Assembly: GCA_959026725.1 (NCBI GenBank)
Contig: CAUFMG010000003.1
Span: forward strand, 101,708 to 165,707
Direction of reading: 5' to 3'
DNA from: an uncultured Collinsella sp.
Lineage (GTDB): Bacteria > Actinomycetota > Coriobacteriia > Coriobacteriales > Coriobacteriaceae
DNA: 64,000 bases
Both the position numbers and the translations under genes were made by a program. How positions within the stretch are numbered: the stretch's first letter is position 1; every line of letters starts with the position of its first letter. The notes under the pieces were generated by a model. It saw nothing but the letters and a program-made list of their open reading frames with translations. It made no database searches and had not been told where the DNA came from. Shown in pieces: positions 8,366 to 16,230 of the stretch.

Positions 8366-8485
8366 GGTAACCTCCGTGATAAGGGCGGCGCACAACGCAG
8401 GCCGCCGTGAACATATGGCGCTAACTATACCCTAGTCATACAATTCAATGACAGTTTGCAAAGAAACGCTGCAACCGGAGGAACC

Positions 8486-9499
8486 ATGGCATATCCCGTA
8501 TTTGACCTACACTGCGACACCGCCGACCGAATCGGCTGGGCCACGCTCGATCTCGACCTGCGCTTTACCGCCGGCACCGACGGTTATTTCCCCGGCGACG
8601 AAACGCATCCGCAAGATTTCGACCTCATCGAGGGCAACGCCTGCGCCATCTCGCTCGCAAAGATCGGCAACACGCCGTGGGCACAGTGCTTCGCCACGTT
8701 TGTCCCCGACGAGATTCCCACCGCCCACGCTGCGCGCTTCCAGGCGCAAATCATGGCGCACATGAGCGGCCAGGCAATGCTCAACCACGACCGCATGGTC
8801 AACGTACGCAGCGCCGCTGACATTCGCCCTGCGCTCAAAGACGGCAAGGTCACCTGCATCCACACCATCGAAAACGCCACGTTCTTTGCCGAGGACCCCG
8901 CGCTGATCGAGGTACTCAAGAGCCTGGGCGTACTCATGTCATCACTCAGCTGGAACGCGCAGGGACCGCTCGCGAGCGGGCACGATACCCACGCCGGCCT
9001 CACCGCCGCCGGCATCGAGGCACTTACGCAGATGGAGCACGCCGGCATGGTACTCGACGTCTCCCACCTCAACGATGAGTGCTTTGACGAGGTCGTCGCC
9101 CACGCCACGCGCCCCTTCGTCGCCAGTCACTCCAACTCCCGTGCGGTTTGCGGCGTCAAGCGCAATCTCACCGACGACCAGTTCCGCACCATTCGCGATA
9201 TGGGCGGTATCGTCGGCCTCAACTACTGCAGCGAGTTCCTTTCCAACGACGCAACCGACAAGACCGCCGCAGACGTCACCTTCGACCAGCTGGCGGCACA
9301 TATCGAGCACTGGCTCGACCTGGGCGGCGAGGACGTCATCGCGCTCGGCGGCGACTGGGACGGCGCCACGGTGCCTGCTTTCCTCTCCGATGCCAGCAAG
9401 ATGCCCGAGTTCCAGAACATGCTCTCCAAGCACTTTGGCAAGACCGTGATGCAAAAGCTCTGCAGCGACAACGCGCTTGCCTTCTTTGAGCGTTATTAA
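8486..9499 (+). CDS. Membrane-dipeptidase family (M19) peptidase
   Basis: 337 aa. The ATG at 8486 has GGAGG. It is related to renal dipeptidase, a binuclear zinc enzyme that cleaves dipeptides. Metal-site motifs are visible: FDLHCDT at the N-terminus (His and Asp), the IENA glutamate, DVSHLND and ASHSNSRAV (two His), and GGDWDG near the C-terminus. There is no signal peptide, so it is probably cytoplasmic. The gene is monocistronic and is followed by a 12-bp hairpin at 9516-9551. Confidence 0.88.
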   Translation: MAYPVFDLHCDTADRIGWATLDLDLRFTAGTDGYFPGDETHPQDFDLIEGNACAISLAKIGNTPWAQCFATFVPDEIPTAHAARFQAQIMAHMSGQAMLNHDRMVNVRSAADIRPALKDGKVTCIHTIENATFFAEDPALIEVLKSLGVLMSSLSWNAQGPLASGHDTHAGLTAAGIEALTQMEHAGMVLDVSHLNDECFDEVVAHATRPFVASHSNSRAVCGVKRNLTDDQFRTIRDMGGIVGLNYCSEFLSNDATDKTAADVTFDQLAAHIEHWLDLGGEDVIALGGDWDGATVPAFLSDASKMPEFQNMLSKHFGKTVMQKLCSDNALAFFERY

Positions 9500-9515
9500 T
9501 TTCACATCCCTTGAG

Positions 9516-9551
9516 CGGGCCGGCATGCCGAACGGTCGACATGCCGGCCCG
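9516..9551 (+). other. Hairpin after the dipeptidase gene
   Basis: CGGGCCGGCATG (9516-9527) is the perfect reverse complement of CATGCCGGCCCG (9540-9551), with a 12-nt loop. There is no T-run after it. It sits between the dipeptidase stop codon and the YgjP-like gene and may act as a weak terminator. Confidence 0.55.
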
Positions 9552-9573
9552 TCCCCAATCTGAAGGACCGCTT

Positions 9574-10350
9574 TTGACGCAGCAATTTACGTTTTTCCTA
9601 CCCCGACCGGATGGCACGTCCTTGCCCGTCGTCGTTACCAAAAAGCGCGTCAAGAACTTCAACCTACGCGTCACATCGAGCGGTGAGGTCCACGCCAGCG
9701 CACCGATCGGCGCCAGCCGTGAGCGTATCGAAGCGTTTGTGAAGCGCAACAACGCCTGGATTATCAGCCGACTTGCCCAGCGCGAGCAACGTCAGGCGAC
9801 GGCGAGAGAGCCGCTCAGCCCCTCGTCCATCATTGCGCTTTGGAGCAAACCCATCACGGTACAAGATGCGCTCGATCACAACTTTACATCACCCGCACCG
9901 CGGCCCAAGCAGGCCACCTTCGCAAGTTTTATGGGTACCGACGAATCGGACGAAGGCCCACAGGCCAAGCGGCGCGCAATCCTCGACGGCCTAACGTCCG
10001 ACGAGCTCCAGACACGCATCGACCAACTCTATGCATCCGAGGTCACCGCAGCGCTACGCGATATGGTGCGCGCATACGAAATCGCAATGGGCGTCACCGT
10101 TTCCCGCGTCTCCGTGCGCAGTATGAAAACACGTTGGGGATCATGCACGCCCAAGACCGGAGCTATTCGCATCGCACGCGAACTTGCCGCTTATCCCATC
10201 GAGTGTCTCGACATGGTTGTCGCCCACGAGCTCGTCCACTTGCTCGAACCAAGCCACAATCAGCGGTTTCACGCCCTGCTCGACACGTACTGCCCCAACA
10301 ATAGAGCTCTGTCGCAGCGGCTCAAGCAGCCACCCATAGAGACGTATTAG
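9574..10350 (+). CDS. YgjP-like zinc metallopeptidase
   Basis: 258 aa from a TTG at 9574, preceded by GAAGGAC; an upstream frame extension would read through the hairpin and was rejected. The catalytic part is C-terminal: VAHELVHLLEPSHNQRF holds HELVH (about 218-222) and a third metal ligand His near 228. MKTRWGSC just before it is typical of the YgjP/DUF45 family. Residues 70-150 form a polar insertion between the N-terminal beta part and the catalytic part. A cytoplasmic peptidase of unknown substrate is likely. The next gene converges seven bases away. Confidence 0.8.
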   Translation: MTQQFTFFLPRPDGTSLPVVVTKKRVKNFNLRVTSSGEVHASAPIGASRERIEAFVKRNNAWIISRLAQREQRQATAREPLSPSSIIALWSKPITVQDALDHNFTSPAPRPKQATFASFMGTDESDEGPQAKRRAILDGLTSDELQTRIDQLYASEVTAALRDMVRAYEIAMGVTVSRVSVRSMKTRWGSCTPKTGAIRIARELAAYPIECLDMVVAHELVHLLEPSHNQRFHALLDTYCPNNRALSQRLKQPPIETY

Positions 10351-10356
10351 AACCGG

Positions 10357-10842
10357 TTAGCGCACGCGCTCGATCTCGACACCGCAACTTGCCAGGGGCA
10401 GGCCAACAGGTGCCCACGGCTTATCGAGCTTTATACGCACACCAAGCAGCGAGGGATAGCGGCGCAGCAGCATCTGGGCTGTCCCCTCGGCTGCCGCCTC
10501 GATGAGTTTAAACGTATGCTCGCGCAGATAGCCATCGACATCGTGGCACACCGAGCCGTAGTCAATCGAGGCGTCCAGGTTATCGTGCTCCCCCGCTGCA
10601 CGCAGGTCGGCATAGAGCACCAAGGACACGATGAACTTCTGGCCCAGCGCGTTCTCTTCGGGATACACGCCGTGGTTGGCAAAGACCTCGAGACCGTCGA
10701 TAGTAATGCGATCGGCATGGCGCAGATCGTCATAGCTCACGTGGGGCACCGCCGTTGCGGTGGATATTTTGCCCCTTTCACGGCGGGCGAGCTCGGCACC
10801 TTCAGTCTTGGTTGCATTCTCGGGCAGTTTTTTGTTACTCAT
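10357..10842 (-). CDS. folB: Dihydroneopterin aldolase
   Basis: 161 aa, about 40 longer than usual because of a polar N-terminal extension. The core starts at RITIDGLEVFANHGVYPEE, which holds the active-site segment ANHGVYPEE of FolB. It then runs through SIDYGSVCHDV and ends in KLDKPWAPVG. It converts dihydroneopterin to hydroxymethyl-dihydropterin in folate synthesis. AAGGAG lies before the chosen ATG. It is the last gene of a folE-HD-folB unit on the minus strand. folK and folP are not in the window. Confidence 0.85.
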   Translation of the reverse strand: MSNKKLPENATKTEGAELARRERGKISTATAVPHVSYDDLRHADRITIDGLEVFANHGVYPEENALGQKFIVSLVLYADLRAAGEHDNLDASIDYGSVCHDVDGYLREHTFKLIEAAAEGTAQMLLRRYPSLLGVRIKLDKPWAPVGLPLASCGVEIERVR

Positions 10843-10885
10843 CGCGATCGTCTCCTTCGTTTAGAACCCCGACCGCGCAAACTAA

Positions 10886-11467
10886 CTACACGCGAATCGA
10901 CAGGTTCTTTTTATCGTCGCTCCAGTTGCAAGCATTGCGCGCGGGGCATGCAAAGCAGGCGCGCGACGCTTTGTCGGCTGCGTAGAGCAGACGCTCAAGC
11001 GGTTGGCTGTTCACGCGCAGCTTTCGATGGCCCAGAATGGCCGTCTTAATGGCTGCGGCATCGGCCGGCTCAAACGCCACGTCATCGGGCATGCCGGCGA
11101 GTATTGCATCAGCGACGCGCTCGCTTGCAACATCATGGGATATACCCGATTCATACTGTTCATCTTTGCCGATATCGTGAAGAAGTGCCGTGGCGTAGAT
11201 GACCTCGCGGTCAAACTCGAGCTGTTCCTCGAGATTCTTGATCCACATAATACGGGCGACATCCAGCAGGTGGTCAATACCGTGGCGGCAGAAGATGCGC
11301 CCCGATTCCAACTGTGCAATGTTGCCCAGGTGCCGCCGGAACAGACCGTTGGCACAGATGTAATCAATGCGAGGCATGACACCAAAAGGCGCCAGACCCG
11401 AAGCCATAAAACCGCGACGCGGCGTTCCCTCGTCAGTATTCGATGTAAAGTCGTTGACGACTCTCAT
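10886..11467 (-). CDS. HD-domain phosphohydrolase in the folate operon
   Basis: 193 aa. FCRHGIDHLLDVARI holds the first His, and ALLHDIGKDEQ holds the HD pair, so a metal-dependent phosphohydrolase is likely. The C-terminus has a Cys cluster, CFACPARNACNW, followed by KKN. The gene lies three bases after folE and upstream of folB. Making dihydroneopterin from the triphosphate product of FolE needs a phosphate-removing enzyme, and no Nudix candidate is present here. This protein is therefore a candidate for that step. The function is inferred from domain and position only. Confidence 0.75.
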   Translation of the reverse strand: MRVVNDFTSNTDEGTPRRGFMASGLAPFGVMPRIDYICANGLFRRHLGNIAQLESGRIFCRHGIDHLLDVARIMWIKNLEEQLEFDREVIYATALLHDIGKDEQYESGISHDVASERVADAILAGMPDDVAFEPADAAAIKTAILGHRKLRVNSQPLERLLYAADKASRACFACPARNACNWSDDKKNLSIRV

Positions 11468-11469
11468 AG

Positions 11470-12027
11470 TTAGCGTCCCAGCATCCTAAAGAAACGCTCT
11501 TCGAGCGCGGGGTCGGTCTCAAAGACGCCGCGGCGAGCGAGCGTCACGGTCTTGGTGCCGGGCTTTTGCACGCCGCGCATGGTCATACACATATGCTCAG
11601 CTTCCATGAGCACAATCGCTCCCTGGGGAGCGAGATACTCCATGAGGGCATCGGCAACCTGCGCACACAGCTGCTCCTGCAGCTGCAGACGGCGGGCATA
11701 AACCTCAACCGTGCGAGCAAGCTTAGAGAGCCCTGCGACACGGCCGTTGGGGATATAGCCAATGGTAGCCTTGCCGTAAAACGGCAGCAGATGATGTTCG
11801 CACAGCGAGTAGAACGTGATGTCGCGCTCGATAACCAAATCGTTCGAAGCGACGGCAAAGGTTTTGGACAGGTGCTCCTCGGCACTCTGGTCCATACCGC
11901 CGGCGATTTCACCATACATACGGGCAACGCGCGCCGGGGTCTCCAGCAGGCCCTCACGAGTTGGGTCCTCGCCTATGCCCTCAAGCAACAGCTTAATGGC
12001 GGCCTCGACTTTTTCCTGATCGACCAT
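11470..12027 (-). CDS. folE: GTP cyclohydrolase I
   Basis: 185 aa, standard length. It converts GTP to dihydroneopterin triphosphate, the first step of folate synthesis. It shows GEDPTREGLLETPARVARMY at the N-terminus. The zinc-site motif is SLCEHHLLPFYGKATIGYIP and the C-terminal stretch is MCMTMRGVQKPG, which holds the second zinc Cys. It is the first gene of the folE-HD-folB unit. The following HD gene starts after a two-base gap. Confidence 0.95.
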   Translation of the reverse strand: MVDQEKVEAAIKLLLEGIGEDPTREGLLETPARVARMYGEIAGGMDQSAEEHLSKTFAVASNDLVIERDITFYSLCEHHLLPFYGKATIGYIPNGRVAGLSKLARTVEVYARRLQLQEQLCAQVADALMEYLAPQGAIVLMEAEHMCMTMRGVQKPGTKTVTLARRGVFETDPALEERFFRMLGR

Positions 12028-12093
12028 CTGGGCCTCACTTTTCCGATTTCACGTTCGCGCTATGGTACCACGCCCTCCGGCATCGACCACAAG

Positions 12094-12675
12094 CTACATA
12101 GTATGGGTCGAATAGACCGGATCATCACGCCAAAGTTCAACCGCATCACAAAGCGCAACGCCCTCGCGCTCGGCACGGGCACGCGTAGCGTTCATATCGA
12201 TCACGCGCTGATTGCTCGAGCCTCTGAAGCGCAACGAGATATCGTACAAATCCTGAACGAACGGACCGTCCACCAACATATCGAGGCAGGTAAGGATGCG
12301 GTCCGTCACCTCGGTATGATGACGACCGCCCGGCATAAGCTCCTCGAGCACATCGCCGGTGAAGCACCAAATAGTCTTCCCCGACCCCGCTGGATAGGCC
12401 GCGCGAACACGCTCGACAAAATCAACGAGTCCCGCCTGATTCTCAGGTTCCATAGGCTCGCCGCCCAAAATCGTCAGACCATCGATAAAGGGATGGTCGA
12501 GGCTCTCGATAATCTTGTCCTCGACGGCGCGATCGAACGGCTCGCCCGCAGCAAAGTCCCACGCGACAGAGTTAAAGCAATTCTTGCACCCACGACGGCA
12601 CCCGCTCACAAACAGAGAAGTACGAACGCCTTCTCCATCAGCAATGTCGAAATACTTAATGTTCGCGTAGTTCAT
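12094..12675 (-). CDS. nrdG: Anaerobic ribonucleotide reductase activating protein
   Basis: 193 aa. The ATG at 12675 is chosen because GGGAGAG precedes it and MNYANIKYFDIADGEGVRTS is the normal NrdG start. The radical-SAM cluster is C26-x3-C30-x2-C33 (SGCRRGCKNC), and the glycine-rich ILGGEPM follows. It makes the glycyl radical on NrdD using S-adenosylmethionine and an iron-sulfur cluster. It lies 430 bp downstream of nrdD on the same strand. The spacer holds two large inverted repeats and a terminator-like stem, so nrdG may have its own or reduced expression. Confidence 0.9.
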   Translation of the reverse strand: MNYANIKYFDIADGEGVRTSLFVSGCRRGCKNCFNSVAWDFAAGEPFDRAVEDKIIESLDHPFIDGLTILGGEPMEPENQAGLVDFVERVRAAYPAGSGKTIWCFTGDVLEELMPGGRHHTEVTDRILTCLDMLVDGPFVQDLYDISLRFRGSSNQRVIDMNATRARAEREGVALCDAVELWRDDPVYSTHTM

Positions 12676-12690
12676 AGGTAACTCTCCCGG

Positions 12691-12774
12691 GAGGCCGGGA
12701 CACATCATCCCGTCCTCAAACATTCTCGGCCTTCGGCCTGCGAAACTGCGGGCGGGACGATATGTCCCGGCCTC
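12691..12774. repeat. Long hairpin directly upstream of nrdG
   Basis: GAGGCCGGGACA (12691-12702) is the perfect reverse complement of TGTCCCGGCCTC (12763-12774). Pairing continues imperfectly inward (CATCATCCCG against CGGGACGATA), giving an 84-bp hairpin. A GGCCTTCGGCC-type apical stem lies near 12728-12739. It falls just before the nrdG ribosome binding site. Confidence 0.7.
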
Positions 12775-12920
12775 ATGCAAAGGGTAACTCAATGAACGAA
12801 GCGAACATCGAGTATAGGGTTCGAGGTCCAATAAAAACTGGGTTGCGGCTCAACCGCCATCGCAAGTAAATCGCAGCTGCAGCTCAACTCATTTCCGCTA
12901 AGAACTTCGAGAAGCGAGCA

Positions 12921-13123
12921 GACCGCATGCTGCATCTCAGCTACGTCAACTTGGCTGAGCCGAGAGGGCCGCTTGGGCTTTTGCCCGATATGAGTTCCGC
13001 ACGCAAAGAAGGCCACTTAATGTGGCCTTCGTCTTGCGCAGGACTGTCCGAAATAGCGAGCAAATGCCCAAGCGGCCCTCTCAGCTCAGCCCCGGAGCGG
13101 TATTAGAGATGCAGCACGCGGTC
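12921..13123. repeat. 200-bp imperfect palindrome reaching into the end of nrdD
   Basis: Bases 12921-12978 and 13066-13123 are inverted copies of about 58 bp with clear matches at both ends: GACCGCATGCTGCATCTC outside and GAGAGGGCCGCTTGGGC inside. The right arm includes the last codons of nrdD (RDRVLHL and stop), so the left arm looks like a reversed, diverged copy of the nrdD 3' end. The centre holds the hairpin at 13008-13030. Confidence 0.75.
13008..13030 (-). terminator. Central stem, probable nrdD terminator
   Basis: GAAGGCCAC and GTGGCCTTC form a perfect 9-bp stem with a 5-nt loop. On the minus strand it is followed by TTTGCG. It lies 73 bp past the nrdD stop codon, at the centre of the larger palindrome. 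Because it is symmetrical it could act on both strands. Confidence 0.55.
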
Positions 13124-15325
13124 GCGGATCTCCTCGGTTCGACCCTGGTTCCAGAACTGGGTACCGATGTAGCCGCACGTACGACGAGCGACGTTCATCT
13201 TCTCCTGGTCGCGGTTACCGCAGTTGGGGCACTCCCACACCAGCTTACCGTCGTCCTCGACAATCTTGATCTCGCCATCGTAGCCGCACACCTGGCAGTA
13301 GTCGCTCTTGGTGTTGAGCTCGGCGTACATGATGTTGTCGTAGATGTACTGCATCACGCGAATGACAGCCTTGAGGTTGTCCTGCATGTTGGGAACCTCG
13401 ACGTAGGAGATGGCACCGCCCGGCGAAAGCTGCTGGAACATACCCTCGAACTTGAGCTTGTCGAATGCGTCGATCTCCTCGGACACGTGGACGTGGTAGC
13501 TGTTGGTGATGTAGCCCTTGTCCGTCACGCCCGGGATGATGCCAAAACGACGCTGCAGGCACTTGGCGAACTTGTAGGTCGTCGACTCAAGCGGGGTACC
13601 GTACAGCGAGAAGTCAATATCGCTTTCGGCCTTCCACTCGGCGCACTTGTCGTTCATGCGCTGCATGACGGCCATGGCAAACGGCGTGCCCTCCTTCTCG
13701 GTGTGGCTGTGGCCCGTCATGTACTTGACGCACTCATACAGGCCGGCATAGCCCAGGCTGATGGTGGAGTATCCGCCCACGAGCAGCTTATCGATTGTCT
13801 CGCCCTTCTTCAGACGAGCGAGGGCGCCGTACTGCCACAGAATCGGTGCGGCGTCAGAAAGCGTACCCATCAGGCGCTCATGACGGCACAGCAGGGCACG
13901 GTGGCACAGCTCAAGGCGCTCATCGAAGATCTTCCAGAACTTATCCATGTCCTGATGCGAGCTCAGCGCGACATCGGGCAGGTTGATGGTCACAACGCCC
14001 TGGTTAAAGCGACCGTAGTACTTGGGCTTGTTCGGGTCATAGTTCAGCGCGTTGGCCACGTTGTTAAATCCGTTACCGGAGCGGTCGGGCGTCAGGAAGC
14101 TGCGGCAACCCATGCAGGTATAGCAGTCGCCGTTGCCCGCGGTCTCGCCCTTCGACAGCTTGAGCTCGCGCATCTTCTTCTCGGAGATGTAGTCGGGCAC
14201 CATGCGCTTGGCGGTGCACTTAGCAGCCAGCTGGGTCAGGTAGAAGTACGGGGAATTCTCGTGAACGTTATCGTCCTCGAGCACGTAGATGAGCTTGGGG
14301 AACGCCGGGGTGATCCACACGCCGGCTTCGTTCTTAACGCCCTCATAGCGCTGACGAAGCGTCTCCTCCACAATCATGGCAAGGTCGTGCTTCTCCTGGG
14401 GCGTACGGGCCTCATTGAGATACATAAAGACCGTCACGAACGGCGCCTGGCCATTCGTGGTCATAAGGGTCACGACCTGATACTGAATCGTCTGAACGCC
14501 GCGACGGATCTCGTCACGCAGGCGGTCCTCAACAACCTCGCGGACCTTTTCGGGAGATGCGGAAACGCCAAGCTCCTCGAGCTCGCGGGCGACCTCGCCG
14601 CGAATCTTTTGACGGCTCACCTCGACGAACGGGGCAAGATGGGTCAGCGAAATCGACTGGCCACCGTACTGGGAGGAAGCAACCTGAGCGATGATCTGCG
14701 TCGCGATGTTGCAGGCAGTCGAGAAGCTGTGCGGCTTCTCGATCAGCGTGCCCGAAATAACAGTACCGTTCTGGAGCATATCCTCCAGGTTCACCAGGTC
14801 GCAGTTATGCATGTGCTGGGCAAAGTAGTCCGAATCATGGAAGTGAATCAGACCCTCATTGTGAGCATCCACAATCTCCTGGGGCAGCAGCACACGCTGG
14901 GTCAGGTCCTTGGAGATCTCGCCGGCCATGTAGTCACGCTGAACGGAATTGACGGTCGGGTTCTTGTTGGAGTTCTCCTGCTTAACCTCTTCGTTGTTGC
15001 ACTCGATCAGCGACAGGATCTTGTCATCGGTCGTGTTCTTCTGGCGCTTCAGGCTCTGAACATAGCGATAGATGATGTAGTGGCGGGCAACCTCGTAGCA
15101 GTCGAGACGCATGATCTCGTCCTCGACCAAATCCTGAATCTCCTCGACCGAAACAGTGTGGCCCGCGTTCTCGCATGCCTCGGCGACGTTTTGTGCCGCG
15201 TAAACCACCTGGCGGTCGGTAAGACGAGAGCTCTCCTCGACCTCCAAGTTTGCGGCACGGATGGCATTGACGATCTTATCGATGTCAAAGACAACCTCGG
15301 TGCCGCTGCGCTTGATGATCTTCAT
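13103..15325 (-). CDS. nrdD: Anaerobic ribonucleoside-triphosphate reductase (class III)
   Basis: 740 aa. The ATG at 15325 begins MKIIKRSGTEVVFDIDKI, the start of an ATP-cone allosteric domain (residues about 3-95). The large barrel follows. The C-terminus has the zinc cysteines CQVCG and CPNCGN and the glycyl-radical segment RRTCGYIGTQFWNQGR. It reduces ribonucleotides to deoxyribonucleotides without oxygen, as expected in a gut anaerobe. It works with NrdG, encoded downstream. Transcription starts about 220 bp upstream at a promoter flanked by two NrdR-box-like sites. The leader between them has no other gene that I recognise. Confidence 0.95.
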   Translation of the reverse strand: MKIIKRSGTEVVFDIDKIVNAIRAANLEVEESSRLTDRQVVYAAQNVAEACENAGHTVSVEEIQDLVEDEIMRLDCYEVARHYIIYRYVQSLKRQKNTTDDKILSLIECNNEEVKQENSNKNPTVNSVQRDYMAGEISKDLTQRVLLPQEIVDAHNEGLIHFHDSDYFAQHMHNCDLVNLEDMLQNGTVISGTLIEKPHSFSTACNIATQIIAQVASSQYGGQSISLTHLAPFVEVSRQKIRGEVARELEELGVSASPEKVREVVEDRLRDEIRRGVQTIQYQVVTLMTTNGQAPFVTVFMYLNEARTPQEKHDLAMIVEETLRQRYEGVKNEAGVWITPAFPKLIYVLEDDNVHENSPYFYLTQLAAKCTAKRMVPDYISEKKMRELKLSKGETAGNGDCYTCMGCRSFLTPDRSGNGFNNVANALNYDPNKPKYYGRFNQGVVTINLPDVALSSHQDMDKFWKIFDERLELCHRALLCRHERLMGTLSDAAPILWQYGALARLKKGETIDKLLVGGYSTISLGYAGLYECVKYMTGHSHTEKEGTPFAMAVMQRMNDKCAEWKAESDIDFSLYGTPLESTTYKFAKCLQRRFGIIPGVTDKGYITNSYHVHVSEEIDAFDKLKFEGMFQQLSPGGAISYVEVPNMQDNLKAVIRVMQYIYDNIMYAELNTKSDYCQVCGYDGEIKIVEDDGKLVWECPNCGNRDQEKMNVARRTCGYIGTQFWNQGRTEEIRDRVLHL

Positions 15326-15549
15326 CCTCTTGCCTCTTTCGCGTCGTAGTCTCATTGCGCTTCAGAGCCAAACGATGCCCGGCAGGGCGTGCCCCTGTCT
15401 TGCGGCGCCGTCGCGCAATCTGTGTTCTCGATAACCATAGTCCCTCATGCGGACAATCCTCGCAGCCAATCAAGGGGCTCAAAGATCTATCCAAATGGGG
15501 CGAATAAGGTTCTCGTTCTCTGTCCGCCATCTATCATACGACAAAGAGG

Positions 15550-15597
15550 CATCTATATCCTGTATTCTTTTTTTAGGTCAAACACAACATATAGTGT
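15550..15597 (-). promoter_or_regulatory. nrdD promoter with paired NrdR-box-like sites
   Basis: Minus-strand TTGACC (15576-15581) and TATAGA (15552-15557) are 18 bp apart. ACACAACATATAGTGT at 15582-15597 matches the known NrdR box closely. A weaker copy, CATCTATATCCTGTAT at 15550-15565, overlaps the -10 element. The two sites are 32 bp apart, the three-helical-turn spacing typical of NrdR pairs. Repression by NrdR when nucleotides are plentiful is inferred. Confidence 0.8.
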
Positions 15598-15890
15598 TTC
15601 AGCAGGTCAAAGCAATTAGTCATTTTGCAGACGCATTAAAAATGAGGGGTTCTTGGGAAGTCGGTAAAACGTTACCAACACGGCTACCTGCATGGCAGTT
15701 ATAAAACCCCCTTAGTCAAGCCGCTGACAAATCCTACCAAAACCAAGCCGCTCACGCCAAAAGAATCCAAAAGATTATGCTTGACCAACATGTTGCGGTC
15801 ACGGTCGGCCAGGACGTATGCAATCTGCCGGCACCTCTACGGGGACCTTGGATCAATATTTGGTGGCATATTTGACGGCGTGCTTGGTAG
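15598..15890. other. Intergenic stretch without a recognised gene
   Basis: About 290 bp between the nrdD control region and the tRNA terminator. It is more AT-rich on its right part near nrdD. The only structure noticed is the imperfect operator-like GGTAAAACGTTACC at 15663-15676. No ribosome binding site with a convincing frame and no RNA gene was found. Confidence 0.5.
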
Positions 15891-15928
15891 CAAAACAAAA
15901 CAGCCCAGAGGACATAGCCTCTGAGCTG
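15891..15928 (-). terminator. Terminator of the Gly-Val tRNA unit
   Basis: On the minus strand CAGCTCAGAGG and CCTCTGGGCTG form an 11-bp stem (one G-U or mismatch) with a 6-nt loop, followed by TTTTGTTTTG. It starts eight bases after the tRNA-Val 3' end. Confidence 0.85.
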
Positions 15929-15936
15929 CGAACATT

Positions 15937-16011
15937 TGGTGGGCGTTAGAAGATTTGAACTTCTGACCTCTTCCGTGTCAGGGAAGCGCTCTCCCCCTGA
16001 GCTAAACGCCC
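15937..16011 (-). tRNA. tRNA-Val (GAC)
   Basis: 75 nt with the CCA encoded. The acceptor stem GGGCGTT pairs with AACGCCC, the anticodon loop reads CTGACAC with anticodon GAC, and the T arm carries GTTCAAATC. It lies three bases downstream of tRNA-Gly in one transcript. Confidence 0.95.
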
Positions 16012-16014
16012 AAA

Positions 16015-16090
16015 TGGAGCGGACAACGGGGCTCGAACCCGCGACCCCAACCTTGGCAAGGTTGTGCTCTACCAACTGAGCCATGTCCGC
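16015..16090 (-). tRNA. tRNA-Gly (GCC), copy 1
   Basis: 76 nt with encoded CCA. The acceptor GCGGACA pairs with TGTCCGC in the G-U-tolerant Gly form, the anticodon is GCC in TTGCCAA, and the T arm carries GGTTCGAGCC. The sequence appears identical to the copies at 18144 and 18370. First gene of a Gly-Val transcript. Confidence 0.95.
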
Positions 16091-16102
16091 TTACGAGGAT
16101 TA

Positions 16103-16151
16103 ATCTTACGTGATGCCCGCATCCTATGCAAGAACTTTTTTAAAAAGTTTT
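16103..16151 (-). promoter_or_regulatory. tRNA promoter with upstream A/T palindrome
   Basis: Minus-strand TTGCAT (16126-16131) and TAAGAT (16103-16108) are 17 bp apart, 13 bp before tRNA-Gly copy 1. Directly upstream of the -35 lies an A/T-rich inverted repeat (16132-16151: AACTTTTTTAAAAAGTT). The same arrangement precedes the tRNA units at 18458 and 21929. Confidence 0.8.
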
Positions 16152-16230
16152 GCAACGCCCTCGCGAACCTCGCGAAGACATCAGCCACCACGGAAGGCGC
16201 GGGCAAACGCAATCTCGCCGCAAGAGACCC

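Noticed and set aside
12789..13016. Minus-strand frame of 75 codons in the nrdD-nrdG spacer
   Set aside because: Its similarity to a frame starting at 13022 on the other strand comes from the large inverted repeat. It has no ribosome binding site and a mixed composition.
13022..15349. 775-codon plus-strand open frame opposite nrdD
   Set aside because: It is the complement of a clear nrdD gene and has no ribosome binding site or recognisable family. The same applies to frames opposite oppA, gpmI and murJ-uvrC.
15663..15676. GGTAAAACGTTACC as an operator of a specific gene
   Set aside because: Its symmetry is imperfect and no gene start lies close enough to assign it; kept only as part of the AAAACGTT observation.
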